A DNA stretch of 64,000 nt from Desulfobacteraceae bacterium. GTDB lineage: Bacteria > Desulfobacterota > Desulfobacteria > Desulfobacterales > UBA5852. Location of the stretch: contig JABZFP010000037.1 in assembly GCA_014237395.1 (NCBI GenBank), forward strand, positions 18,649 to 82,648. Direction: 5' to 3'. Shown piece after piece: positions 35,590-43,757 of the stretch. A program made the translations under genes and the position numbers. The notes beneath the pieces are model-generated. The model was not told the DNA's origin. It did not search any database and was given only the letters and a program-made list of their open reading frames with translations. The number at the start of each line of letters is the position of its first letter. The first letter of the stretch is position 1.

Positions 35590-35859
35590 TCACCGGATCG
35601 TCTGCGGAAGCCCGATAATGAGATTCTGCATGAAATCGATGAGCACCTGCAGCATCCACGGGAACGAGATGAGCAGCGCCACGGCCACGGCCAGCATTTT
35701 GGGGATGAAGGTCATGGTCATTTCATTGATCTGGGTGGCGGCTTGAAAAACACTGATCATCAAACCCACCACAAGCCCGGCCAGCAGCATGGGGGCGGCC
35801 AGCAAAATCGTCAGTTTGATGGCTTCCAGAAAAAAACCGGTAACGAATTCAGGGGTCAT
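35590..35859 (-). CDS. fliQ: Flagellar export apparatus protein FliQ
   Basis: 89 aa, two membrane helices with 'LLAAPMLLAGLVVGLMISVFQAATQINEMTMTFIPKMLAVAV', the FliQ core. Exact family length. It lies between fliP and fliR; a GGAG ribosome-binding site precedes the ATG. Confidence 0.96.
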   Translation of the reverse strand: MTPEFVTGFFLEAIKLTILLAAPMLLAGLVVGLMISVFQAATQINEMTMTFIPKMLAVAVALLISFPWMLQVLIDFMQNLIIGLPQTIR

Positions 35860-35874
35860 GACGTTGTCTCCGTA

Positions 35875-36657
35875 TCAACCGAACCCTTTTACCAGGGACC
35901 CGACGATCAGATGCCACCCGTCCGCCAGCACAAACAGCATCAGTTTAAAAGGCAGGGAAATCATGACCGGCGGCAGCATCATCATGCCCATGGACAGGAG
36001 GACCGAGGCCACCACCATGTCGATGATCAAAAAAGGGACATACAGCATGAAGGCCATTTGAAAAGCGGTTTTGAGCTCGCTGATGATAAATGAGGGAATC
36101 AGCACGGTGGTCGGCACATCGGCCAGACCGTTGGGGCGTGGTGCTTTGGCAATATCCATCAGCATGGCAAGATCTTTTTCCCGCGTCTGTTTGAACATGA
36201 AATCCCGCACCGGTTCCATTGCGCGTGTGAGCGCCTCCTCCTGGGAGATTTGATTCTCCAGATAAGGGGTGAGCGCCGCCTGGTGCACTTTCTGCCAGAC
36301 CGGGGACATGACGAAAAACGTCAGAAACAGCGCCAGTCCGATAATCACCTGGTTGGGCGGCATGGATTGGGTGCCGATCGCCTGTCGCAGGACCGATAGG
36401 ACGATGGCCATGCGGGTAAACGAGGTCAGCATGATTAAAATGGCCGGAGCCAGCGAGAGGACGGTCAGCAGCAGGAAGATCTGCAGGACCACCGATGTCT
36501 GGGCGGGATTGTCCCCTTCGGGCATCTGAATGCTGAAGAGCGATGCGGCCGGGATATCGGCCGCATGACCGGCACCGGCGACCGACAGCACAAGACCAAG
36601 GGCCAGGATGGCCGTGCAAGCGATCTTTCGCAGGCGATGGGGCGGCATGGGTTTCAT
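35875..36657 (-). CDS. fliP: Flagellar export apparatus protein FliP
   Basis: 260 aa. A cleavable signal peptide is visible (LALGLVLSVAGAGHAA), followed by four membrane helices; 'LTSFTRMAIVLSVLRQAIGTQSMPPNQVIIGLALFLTFFVM' and 'FKLMLFVLADGWHLIVGSLVKGF' are family signatures. The start is the ATG overlapping the fliO stop as ATGA, with GGTGG upstream; an in-frame TTG two codons earlier is discarded. Confidence 0.96.
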   Translation of the reverse strand: MKPMPPHRLRKIACTAILALGLVLSVAGAGHAADIPAASLFSIQMPEGDNPAQTSVVLQIFLLLTVLSLAPAILIMLTSFTRMAIVLSVLRQAIGTQSMPPNQVIIGLALFLTFFVMSPVWQKVHQAALTPYLENQISQEEALTRAMEPVRDFMFKQTREKDLAMLMDIAKAPRPNGLADVPTTVLIPSFIISELKTAFQMAFMLYVPFLIIDMVVASVLLSMGMMMLPPVMISLPFKLMLFVLADGWHLIVGSLVKGFG

Positions 36658-37049
36658 TCGCAACCACCGGTTAAATCAGCGTCGACGACTTTCCGTTGCA
36701 GACCGCCCGACAACCGGCGCAAGTGTTCCTTGAATGACGGGCCGCGGTCGGTGGAAGACGTTTCAAGCGATGCTTCAAACGTCGGTTCGTCGATGCGATT
36801 CAGCAGGGATATCCGATCGTGGGTGACGCCCAGCACCAGCACGGCCCCGGGAACCTTGACCAGCGCGATCGACTTTTTTATTCCGAGGGGTGTATTCTCT
36901 AAAACGCGAACCGCTTTATGACCGGCCGCACCGAGACCGTTTTTAAAAAACCGTTTGGAATATACATTGAACGCCAGCAACCCGCCCACGATGAGGACCA
37001 GAACGCCAATCATTTTCATCGCGGCGGTGACCAATTCGGGCGTCATCAT
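36654..37049 (-). CDS. fliO: Flagellar biosynthesis protein FliO
   Basis: 131 aa. One N-terminal membrane helix (about 11-30, MIGVLVLIVGGLLAFNVY) and a soluble domain with 'VRVLENTPLGIKKSIALVKVPGAVLVLGVTHDRISLLNRI', typical of FliO, which helps FliP complex assembly. It overlaps fliN and fliP by 4 bases each (37046-37049 and 36654-36657), so translation is tightly coupled. Confidence 0.9.
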   Translation of the reverse strand: MMTPELVTAAMKMIGVLVLIVGGLLAFNVYSKRFFKNGLGAAGHKAVRVLENTPLGIKKSIALVKVPGAVLVLGVTHDRISLLNRIDEPTFEASLETSSTDRGPSFKEHLRRLSGGLQRKVVDADLTGGCE

Positions 37050-37435
37050 TTCAATTTCTCCACACGTTCCATGGGGCTGATGATTTCGGTCACGCGAATC
37101 CCGAATTTTTCATTGATCACCACGACTTCACCCCGGGCAACCAGTCGTTGGTTGGCCAGAATTTCCAGAGTCTCGCCCGCCATTTTTTCAAGCTCGATCA
37201 CCGACCCCTGCCCCAACTTGAGCAAATCATTGACCAGCATGCGGGTGCGGCCCAGCTGAACCGTCACTTCCAGAGGGATATCGAGGATGAAGTTCAGGTT
37301 TTTATTTTTGGCGGCGGCTTCCCCGCTGTTCAGGGCTGAAAACTGGTATCCTTTGTCTTTGGTGGCCGAAGCGCCACGCCCTTCGGCGGTCACTTCTTTC
37401 AGGGTCACATTTTTTTGATCTCGGGTTGGATTCAT
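37046..37435 (-). CDS. fliN: Flagellar motor switch protein FliN
   Basis: 129 aa. The C-terminal SpoA/FliN domain is 'ILDIPLEVTVQLGRTRMLVNDLLKLGQGSVIELEKMAGETLEILANQRLVARGEVVVINEKFGIRVTEI'. It has a short N-terminal extension and canonical length. It sits directly after fliM (2-bp gap). With the fliY-like protein at 8835, the genome encodes two FliN-type domains. Confidence 0.96.
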   Translation of the reverse strand: MNPTRDQKNVTLKEVTAEGRGASATKDKGYQFSALNSGEAAAKNKNLNFILDIPLEVTVQLGRTRMLVNDLLKLGQGSVIELEKMAGETLEILANQRLVARGEVVVINEKFGIRVTEIISPMERVEKLK

Positions 37436-37437
37436 GA

Positions 37438-38424
37438 TTATTCCGCAGCAGCCTCCTCGGGCGATATGATGTCGACGATTTCAACAGCGCGATTTCCGTT
37501 GATAATGCCAGGGTATCCCCGATATTTGGGTTCACTCTCGATTTTGACGGTGATGGGATCATGCGGACCGGTATTTAAAGTAAAAATGTCGTCGATCTGC
37601 AGTGCAATAAGATCGCCGAAGGTGTGGGAGGTATAGCCCAGTTCCGCAATCAGGTTGACATTGGTTTCCTCCAGGGTTTTCTGGATACGGTCGCTGAAAG
37701 CGGCTTCGGAATCTTTGGCACGCAAATAACGAGATGACAGCTTGTCTTTGATCGGCTCCAGCATCCGGTAGGAAATGCACAGGTGGAAATTGCCGGAGAA
37801 TTCCTCGCCTTTGATGGAAAACACGATCACGATCATCAGCTCGTCCGGACTGACCAGGTGGACAAATTCCGGCTTGGTTTCCGTTTTTTTGCTGACGATT
37901 TTAATGGAAAACACCGTTTGCCAAGCGCGTTCGAAATCACCCAGCAATTCACGGCTCAAGCGTTGCAGCATGCCGATTTCGATCGGGCTGAATTCACGCC
38001 CCTGTTTGAGCGGGGCTCCTTTGCCGCCGAACATGCAGTCGATCATCGAAAACACCAACCCCGGTTCGATGGCCAGCAGGGCCGAACCGACCAATGGGTC
38101 CATGGTGAAAATATTGAAACTGGTGGGGTTGGAAAAGGCCTGGATAAAATCGCCGTATTTGACCATTTCCGTCGAAACGAACTGGACTTCAAAGGATTGC
38201 TGAAGAAGTCCGGTCAACGAACTTTGAAGGAGCCCGGAAAATTTATCGTAAACCTCTTCGAGCGCTGAAAACTGGTCCCGCAGCATAATGTTCTGCGAGG
38301 TGATGTCATAGGCCTCGGCCTTCGCTTCAGGCGGTTCGTCCTTGGCCGTAAGGTCCACTTCGCCGCTGTCCATTGCGGACAAGAGGGCATCGATTTCGTC
38401 TTGTGAAAGTACGTTGTCTGCCAT
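37438..38424 (-). CDS. fliM: Flagellar motor switch protein FliM
   Basis: 328 aa. The N-terminal CheY-P-binding peptide LSQDEIDALLSAM (6-18) is intact. The middle CheC-like domain includes 'GGKGAPLKQGREFSPIEIGMLQRLSRELLGDFERAW', and the C-terminal SpoA-like domain ends 'PKYRGYPGIINGNRAVEIVDI'. Full length; binds FliG and FliN in the C ring. Confidence 0.97.
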   Translation of the reverse strand: MADNVLSQDEIDALLSAMDSGEVDLTAKDEPPEAKAEAYDITSQNIMLRDQFSALEEVYDKFSGLLQSSLTGLLQQSFEVQFVSTEMVKYGDFIQAFSNPTSFNIFTMDPLVGSALLAIEPGLVFSMIDCMFGGKGAPLKQGREFSPIEIGMLQRLSRELLGDFERAWQTVFSIKIVSKKTETKPEFVHLVSPDELMIVIVFSIKGEEFSGNFHLCISYRMLEPIKDKLSSRYLRAKDSEAAFSDRIQKTLEETNVNLIAELGYTSHTFGDLIALQIDDIFTLNTGPHDPITVKIESEPKYRGYPGIINGNRAVEIVDIISPEEAAAE

Positions 38425-38438
38425 GATGGTTGCGCCTG

Positions 38439-38903
38439 CTATTGGATCACAAAGTCCGTAAAATAAAGATTGGCCACACTTTCGTTGTTGAGCAACTCAT
38501 TCAGCCGGGTAATGATTTCCGTCCTCAAACTCATCTTGCCGTCCGCGGTGCGAATATCCTCGAATGTTTTGGTGGAAAGCATCGTCAAGACCACATCCCG
38601 GATCTGGGGCAGCCGCTGCTCAAAGGTTGCCGCAGCCTGTTCCGGTGCAAGCTCCAGCTGCAAAGTTGCGCGCAGATAACGTTTACCGTTGCCGTCCGCC
38701 AAATTCACGACAAAGGGGTCGAGCGGAAACATTTCCCCGATCACAACCGCTTCCTCTTCCTCTTCTTCAACGACTTCTTCGATGACTTCTTCGGGTGGCA
38801 TGAGGCTTACAATTTTCACCCACATCATGTAAAAACCGCCGCCTACAAGTGCCATAAAGACCAACATGATCCCGGCGATAATAATGATGGCTTTTTTATT
38901 CAT
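38439..38903 (-). CDS. fliL: Flagellar basal-body-associated protein FliL
   Basis: 154 aa. One membrane helix (about 6-28), then an acidic linker (EEVVEEEEEEA) and a C-terminal domain with 'FPLDPFVVNLADGNGKRYLRATLQLEL' and 'LNELLNNESVANLYFTDFVIQ', typical of FliL, which supports stator function. Start at the ATG after GGGAAGACCCA; an upstream frame is not needed. First gene of the fliL-flhB run, 160 bp below a sigma-54 site. Confidence 0.95.
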   Translation of the reverse strand: MNKKAIIIIAGIMLVFMALVGGGFYMMWVKIVSLMPPEEVIEEVVEEEEEEAVVIGEMFPLDPFVVNLADGNGKRYLRATLQLELAPEQAAATFEQRLPQIRDVVLTMLSTKTFEDIRTADGKMSLRTEIITRLNELLNNESVANLYFTDFVIQ

Positions 38904-39064
38904 TGGGTCTTCCCTTTCCGCAAAACTTTTTCCACGCGCCGGTTCGTTCAACGCTACCGCCGGTATCCGTCATGCCCCGCGGCTGAAAGAGAACGGAACG
39001 CACCACTCTCAACCGCGCGGTGGTATATCTCATAACTGACGTCCCATTATCCGCACCAAGATTG

Positions 39065-39080
39065 AGCAAATAGCATGCCA
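39065..39080 (-). promoter_or_regulatory. Sigma-54 promoter of the fliL run
   Basis: Minus-strand TGGCAT-GCTAT-TTGCT, one base from consensus, with GG and GC 10 nt apart. The transcription start is expected near 39054, giving a leader of about 150 nt to the fliL ATG. Confidence 0.75.
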
Positions 39081-39260
39081 TGGTCATTTCACCACGCCAA
39101 TCGACAGCGATCAGCAATCAGCATGCGATGTTATGGTGAAATACGCGTCTGTTTTCACTCGACAATTACGCTATTGACGCAGGCGCCCAAACACGATTCG
39201 GGCGGTTAGGATCAGATCGGACGAATGCCAGGGGCTGGAGGATTGGAGCGGGGGATTGAC

Positions 39261-39295
39261 GCCCGTCAAGCCATTGACATAATGACTTGACGGGC
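39261..39295 (-). terminator. Hairpin downstream of flgE
   Basis: GCCCGTCAAG (39261-39270) and CTTGACGGGC (39286-39295) form a perfect 10-bp inverted repeat around a 15-base loop, 66 bases beyond the flgE stop. No T-run follows on the minus strand, so it may be a factor-dependent terminator or mRNA-stabilising hairpin. Confidence 0.5.
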
Positions 39296-39360
39296 GGCCG
39301 CTCGAGCAGGACGGCCGAACGAACGATCCGGCCTTTCCGATCAGCGGGGGATCATGATGC

Positions 39361-40590
39361 TTAGCGCTTAATGTTGATCAGTTCATTGAGGATTTCATCA
39401 CTGGTCGTAATCACCCGTGAATTGGCCTGGAAGGCGCGTTGGGTGGTAATCATTTTGACAAATTCCTGTGCCAGGTCAACGTTGGACATCTCAATGGCGC
39501 TGGGGCTGATGCTCCCCAAACGTCCGCTGCCGGGCATCCCCGGCATGGCGTCACCGGATTCCAGTGAAGAACCGTAAAGGTTGTTCCCCATTTTGGTAAG
39601 ACCATAATAGGAGGGGAAATCCACCAGGGCCACCTGGAAAAGCGGCACCAACTGGCCGTTGGAGTAGGACCCGGTGATGACGCCGGCTTCATCCACCGAA
39701 ACGCTTCGCAGCATGCCGGCCGGATAGCCGTCCTGGGTCTGGAAGGTCGTGGTGGACGGCGCCGCGTATTGGTTCAGGTCACCATTGGTCACGTTGGTGG
39801 CGTCATACAGATCCCAGGTAATGGCCGGCATGGTGGCGCCGTTGGTAAGCGTCATATTGATGACCGGATCCGCACCGCCATTCAGGGCACCGGTCGTGGC
39901 ATCGAAGGTAATGGCCGTGGGGCCGGCCGGCGTCATCGCGGAAGCCAGTGGCGAGGTGGCCTGCCAGGTCCAGGCATTGTTGCCGGTTTTAACAAAGTCC
40001 AGGCTAACGGGGATGTCGTTACCCAGGGAATCGTATACGGTCAGGGTCGTGGAATAGGTGTCATTGATCGCCGCAGCCGAATCCAGGTTGACGTCAACCG
40101 TAAATTGCGTGGTCGCCGAAGGCGGCGTGGTGCTTTCGGTGGGAATCTGGATGTTGGCAATGGATCCCAGGGTCATGCTGCCGTCCGCCGCCACCGACTG
40201 GACACTGTAGCCCTGCAAAATGAGACCGTCCGGGTTCTCGAGATCGCCATCGCGGTTGAAGGAAAACTCCCCCGCCCGGGTGTAAAAATTGGATCCGGTT
40301 TCGTCCTCCACCTGGAAAAACCCACGGCCATTGATGGCCATGTCCATCGGTGCACTGGTGTTCTCAAGCGAGCCCTGGCTCCAGACCGGCGTGGTCCCCC
40401 AGAAATCGACACCACGGCCGATATCGTTGCCGCCGCCACCGCCTAAGCTCTGGCTCAACACATTGGCAAAAGACGCCCGGTTGGATTTAAACGCCGTCGT
40501 GTTCACATTGGCAATATTGTCGCCGATGACCGTCATTGCGGTTGAATTGGCATTCAGCCCTGAAATTCCTGCGAATAATGAACCAATCAT
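39361..40590 (-). CDS. flgE: Flagellar hook protein FlgE
   Basis: 409 aa. The N-terminal 'LFAGISGLNANSTAMTVIGDNIANVNTTAFKSNRASFANVLSQSLGGGG' and C-terminal 'SNVDLAQEFVKMITTQRAFQANSRVITTSDEILNELINIKR' are the axial-protein ends, with a Thr/Ala-rich variable middle. AGGAGGAACTC precedes the ATG. Last gene of the long regulator/flgB-fliEFGHIJK-flgDE run. Confidence 0.97.
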   Translation of the reverse strand: MIGSLFAGISGLNANSTAMTVIGDNIANVNTTAFKSNRASFANVLSQSLGGGGGNDIGRGVDFWGTTPVWSQGSLENTSAPMDMAINGRGFFQVEDETGSNFYTRAGEFSFNRDGDLENPDGLILQGYSVQSVAADGSMTLGSIANIQIPTESTTPPSATTQFTVDVNLDSAAAINDTYSTTLTVYDSLGNDIPVSLDFVKTGNNAWTWQATSPLASAMTPAGPTAITFDATTGALNGGADPVINMTLTNGATMPAITWDLYDATNVTNGDLNQYAAPSTTTFQTQDGYPAGMLRSVSVDEAGVITGSYSNGQLVPLFQVALVDFPSYYGLTKMGNNLYGSSLESGDAMPGMPGSGRLGSISPSAIEMSNVDLAQEFVKMITTQRAFQANSRVITTSDEILNELINIKR

Positions 40591-40656
40591 GAGTTCCTCC
40601 TAATATGGTTAGTCAATCATCATTAAATTAGAATCGTTATGGGGCGCCAAAGGATC

Positions 40657-40680
40657 CGGGCAGGCCGTGGATCCTGCCCG
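40657..40680 (-). promoter_or_regulatory. Perfect hairpin between flgD and flgE
   Basis: CGGGCAGG (40657-40664) and CCTGCCCG (40673-40680) form a perfect 8-bp stem with an 8-base loop, starting 9 bases after the flgD stop. No T-run is present. It may differentially stabilise hook versus upstream mRNA. Confidence 0.45.
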
Positions 40681-40689
40681 TCATCCTGT

Positions 40690-41370
40690 TTAAGATGCTT
40701 CGGCGGTCCCTTCCTGAATCACTTCAATTATATCGTCCAGCCGAATCGGTTGTCCGTTGACGACCAGGGTGGATTCGCCATTGCTGAAGGCCACCCCGCT
40801 CACGCGGCCACTGCTCATAGGCGATGCGCCGACTTCCTCGCCAGCCCCGTCGATGGCCGCCACTTCGAATCGGTAATTCCCATCCGGCAGGGGGTTGTTG
40901 TCCATATCGGTTCCGGGCCATTCAATGGCGCCACGGCCAGCCGCCATGCCATCGGTACTGAACGTCGTACGCAACCCCCCGGTGGTATCGTAAATGCTGA
41001 CGAAGACCTCGGCGGCGGGGGCGTCCAGCGCGACCTGCAGGGGGACGGCGTTACCGTCGGTAATCTGCGTGGCGTTGCCGTTGGAAAGCACGGTTCGTCC
41101 GATGTAGCCCACGGCCTGCGAATTATTGAGGGCGTTCTGCGTCAGCGTAAGTTCTTTGAGCTGGTCACTCATATTGGTGAGCTGCTCCAGTGAACTGAAC
41201 TGCGCCAGCTGGGCGGTAAAATCGGCGCTGTCCATCGGATTCAACGGGTCCTGATATTGGAGTTGGGTCACCAGCAGGTTCAGGAAATCGTTCTTATCGA
41301 GCTCATCCCCGGCCTTGGCGGTTCCATCCGCACGATAGCTGCTGGTATCTGTCACGCCTGCGATTGTCAT
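40690..41370 (-). CDS. flgD: Flagellar hook-cap protein FlgD
   Basis: 226 aa. The N-terminal scaffold motif is 'LDKNDFLNLLVTQLQYQDPLNPMDSADFTAQLAQFSSLEQLTNM', the FlgD hallmark; the C-terminal FlgD Ig/tudor-like domain includes 'FEVAAIDGAGEEVGA'. The start is the ATG with AGGGAGA upstream; a TTG 11 codons earlier is rejected. It lies between fliK and flgE, whose products act with it at the hook. Confidence 0.95.
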   Translation of the reverse strand: MTIAGVTDTSSYRADGTAKAGDELDKNDFLNLLVTQLQYQDPLNPMDSADFTAQLAQFSSLEQLTNMSDQLKELTLTQNALNNSQAVGYIGRTVLSNGNATQITDGNAVPLQVALDAPAAEVFVSIYDTTGGLRTTFSTDGMAAGRGAIEWPGTDMDNNPLPDGNYRFEVAAIDGAGEEVGASPMSSGRVSGVAFSNGESTLVVNGQPIRLDDIIEVIQEGTAEAS

Positions 41371-41454
41371 GGTATCGCTCTCCCTGCTTTCTCCGGTCTG
41401 CAAAGCCTCTGGGATTTACTCCCTTCGGCGTTAATGTCGGGACCGAATCTGCCC

Positions 41455-43038
41455 TCAGGCAAAATAGTCAATGCCGGTGGCGCCTGACCGACCGGGTTTG
41501 GGTTGTGAGGCACCGTAATTTCCGCGATCACGTTCCTCCTCCGCCGGTCGGCGCCCCGTGGCGGCCATGTGGCGCAGAAAAGCCTCGCGCTGGCGAGCGC
41601 CGCGGTTCGGATCGTGTTGGTCATCCGACACGGAAACCTGGATGGATTCGACGTTCAGGCCCTGCTGCTGAAGCTCTGTTTTCAACTGGTGGGCATTGGC
41701 ATCGATCAGGTCGCGTGCCACCGGCGATTCCGTCATGATGCGGATGGTAACGAGATTGTTTTCCGTCACGATTTTCATCTGAACATGCCCGAGTTGGTCC
41801 GGTTTCAGGGAAATCCGGGCTTCGGACTGCTCCCCCCGCACCGTTATCAGGGCCCGCTCGACCAACTGGTTGAAATTCTCCTGGTGAAAAACATCGGCGG
41901 CAGGGCTGGCCGCGGCAGGTGTATTCCCGGTCGCCATGGCAAGCTTGCTGCCGCTGGCGGCCGGCGAAAAAGAAACCGTCGGGTCGAAAGCCCCCTGGCG
42001 CCCGGTCAGCGGGCCGGTTTCATCGTTCATCATCGAGACCGGCGTTTCACGCACGGCATCCCCCCACGGTTTCTGTCGTGCCGCGGCGTCATCGGTGGCC
42101 TGGATGCGTGTGGTCGGGCTTTCCGCAGGTTCGGCTTTCGATTGGCTTTGCGAGGATGCCGCCATTTCGGTTTTGCGTTGGTCGCTGCCCATTTCCTTGA
42201 GACGTTGGCGGAGTTTTCCTTTTTCATTCAGCGGAAGTTCACCCGCATCAGGATCGACGTTTTCGAGGGGCACCTCGATCGCGGCTTTTTTTTCCGCGGC
42301 GGCGTCGGTGGTTTGGCGAAGACTTTCTTCAACAATCTTTCGGTAAGGTGCCGCCTCGATCGCACGGGTGTTCTGAGCGTTTAGCTCTCCCGCATCTTTT
42401 GATGCCGTTTTACCGATCTCCGATGCCGTCTCATCGTTCGTGCCGGCGGTCATTTTTGGGGCATTCGTCTTCGGTTGCGGCTGTTCTTCCGAATCCGGTA
42501 TTATCGCGTCGCCATGCTGCGCTACAGGGGTTTCATCCTGGGCGACAGCGGCGCGGTGTGGCACACGGTTTTCCGGCAGTTTGCCGGATTGGGCTTGCGC
42601 AGGAACGATCGGTTGTTCCCGGGATGTCACCGTCCCGGCCATGCGATCCGCTTCCATCGCCGATTCGCTCGGTACGGAAATACCTTCTCCTGTATGGCTT
42701 CCGTCAACACATTCATTATCAGCAATGAAGGCTGATGCGGATGGGGATGGCGTCACGGGTTCGATCGCCCCATCCGTCGAATTCGCAGGCGCTTCTTCGC
42801 CAGGCTCACCTTCTTCTTCTTTTGACGACACGGGGGAAACGGCTGGTTCATCAACGTGCTGCGGACTCTCACGATGCATGGATTGTGACGTTTTATGCAC
42901 CGCTTCAAGGGTGGAAGCGAAACTGGCGTTATTCCCTTCGGCGCCGCTGCTGTAAGACGCTTTCTGGCTCTTTTCCGCTTTGGCGGACCCGTTCGGAATC
43001 TCCGCTGGTCCGATCGGCAATGGCATGGCATTCAACAT
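41455..43038 (-). CDS. fliK: Flagellar hook-length control protein FliK
   Basis: 527 aa. A long, low-complexity N-terminal part rich in Ala, Glu, Ser and Pro (molecular-ruler-like, ~1-400) precedes the conserved C-terminal domain 'EARISLKPDQLGHVQMKIVTENNLVTIRI...ARDLIDANAHQLKTELQQQGLNVESIQVSV' (~415-480). That domain contacts FlhB to switch export specificity. I start at the ATG after AAAGGACCACGGACC. The N-terminal half is poorly conserved, so the call rests on the C-terminus and context. Confidence 0.9.
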   Translation of the reverse strand: MLNAMPLPIGPAEIPNGSAKAEKSQKASYSSGAEGNNASFASTLEAVHKTSQSMHRESPQHVDEPAVSPVSSKEEEGEPGEEAPANSTDGAIEPVTPSPSASAFIADNECVDGSHTGEGISVPSESAMEADRMAGTVTSREQPIVPAQAQSGKLPENRVPHRAAVAQDETPVAQHGDAIIPDSEEQPQPKTNAPKMTAGTNDETASEIGKTASKDAGELNAQNTRAIEAAPYRKIVEESLRQTTDAAAEKKAAIEVPLENVDPDAGELPLNEKGKLRQRLKEMGSDQRKTEMAASSQSQSKAEPAESPTTRIQATDDAAARQKPWGDAVRETPVSMMNDETGPLTGRQGAFDPTVSFSPAASGSKLAMATGNTPAAASPAADVFHQENFNQLVERALITVRGEQSEARISLKPDQLGHVQMKIVTENNLVTIRIMTESPVARDLIDANAHQLKTELQQQGLNVESIQVSVSDDQHDPNRGARQREAFLRHMAATGRRPAEEERDRGNYGASQPKPGRSGATGIDYFA

Positions 43039-43251
43039 GGTCCGTGGTCCTTTGTGATGAGTTGCAATCGGTTCAAGAGAGAAGCATTTTCTGTGCCACA
43101 ATGCCGGTTGTCCTCGATCGCGAGAGCGGCGCCGACACGGGCCCTGGCGTTTCGGTCTATCCCCGCATCGATTGGGACCTTCGCCGCATAAGCGTGCCTG
43201 GTCTGCAGTAGGTCGGCGTCTCCGATTCCGACTTTTTCTTCCCCCCGTGAG

Positions 43252-43285
43252 GGTAGATTTTGCCAGGCCACCGGCAGATTTTGCC
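43252..43285. promoter_or_regulatory. Tandem 13-bp operator-like repeats between fliJ and fliK
   Basis: GGTAGATTTTGCC (43252-43264) and GGCAGATTTTGCC (43273-43285) are direct repeats differing by one base, spaced 21 bp, about two helical turns. The same 13-mer with one change occurs at 52841-52853 (GGCAAATTTTGCC). They lie in the 264-bp fliJ-fliK gap, which otherwise holds only an unconvincing 102-codon minus-strand frame. Confidence 0.4.
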
Positions 43286-43302
43286 GATTCGCCTCGCCCC
43301 GT

Positions 43303-43743
43303 TCATTGTTTCCGCTGGTATCGGCTGATGGCCACGTCATTGATCAATTTCTGTTCCATATCCCGCTCTTTTTTATCCTCATCCGCAAGATAGCGTTCCT
43401 TTAATTTCTCGATCACCTTGCGATCCTTGAGCGCTGTCATGAGCGCTTGGCGCTTCTTTTCCTTGTCCGTGGTCAGCGTCTGAACGGTGTGCTTTTGTTC
43501 ACCGATTTCCCTGTCCAGCCGGGCCAGATAGCGCGTATAGAGGATAAGCTCCATGGCGGACCCGTTGCTGTCCTGTTTGAGCCTCATGGCCCGCCGGTAT
43601 TGGGCACGGACCTTTTCCATATCCGCCAGTGCTTGACGCGCGCGACTCCATTCGCGGGCGGCATCGGCAAAAACCTTACGCGCCGATTCCTCCTGATGTT
43701 GACGGTGTGTCAATACGGCTTCCAATTTAAACGGTCGCGCCAC
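43303..43743 (-). CDS. fliJ: Flagellar export chaperone FliJ
   Basis: 146 aa from the GTG start that gives MARPFKLEAVLTHRQ, the usual FliJ beginning; another GTG three codons earlier is possible. AGGGGGA lies 9 bases before the chosen GTG. All-helical with heptads ('RKVFADAAREWSRARQALADMEKVRAQYRRAMRLKQ'), forming the antiparallel coiled coil that sits in the FliI ring. It follows fliI directly. Confidence 0.87.
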   Translation of the reverse strand: MARPFKLEAVLTHRQHQEESARKVFADAAREWSRARQALADMEKVRAQYRRAMRLKQDSNGSAMELILYTRYLARLDREIGEQKHTVQTLTTDKEKKRQALMTALKDRKVIEKLKERYLADEDKKERDMEQKLINDVAISRYQRKQ

Positions 43744-43757
43744 CGCAGCCACTCCCC

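Larger units (their letters stand above)
38904..39360. other. Intergenic region between flgE and fliL
   Basis: 457 bases with no plausible gene. It contains, in transcription order, a hairpin after flgE (39261-39295) and the sigma-54 promoter of the fliL run (39065-39080). Confidence 0.55.

Noticed and set aside
43032..43340. 102-codon minus-strand frame between fliJ and fliK
   Set aside because: It overlaps fliJ by 38 bases and contains no recognisable domain; its repeated QNLP peptide merely reflects the 13-bp DNA repeats.
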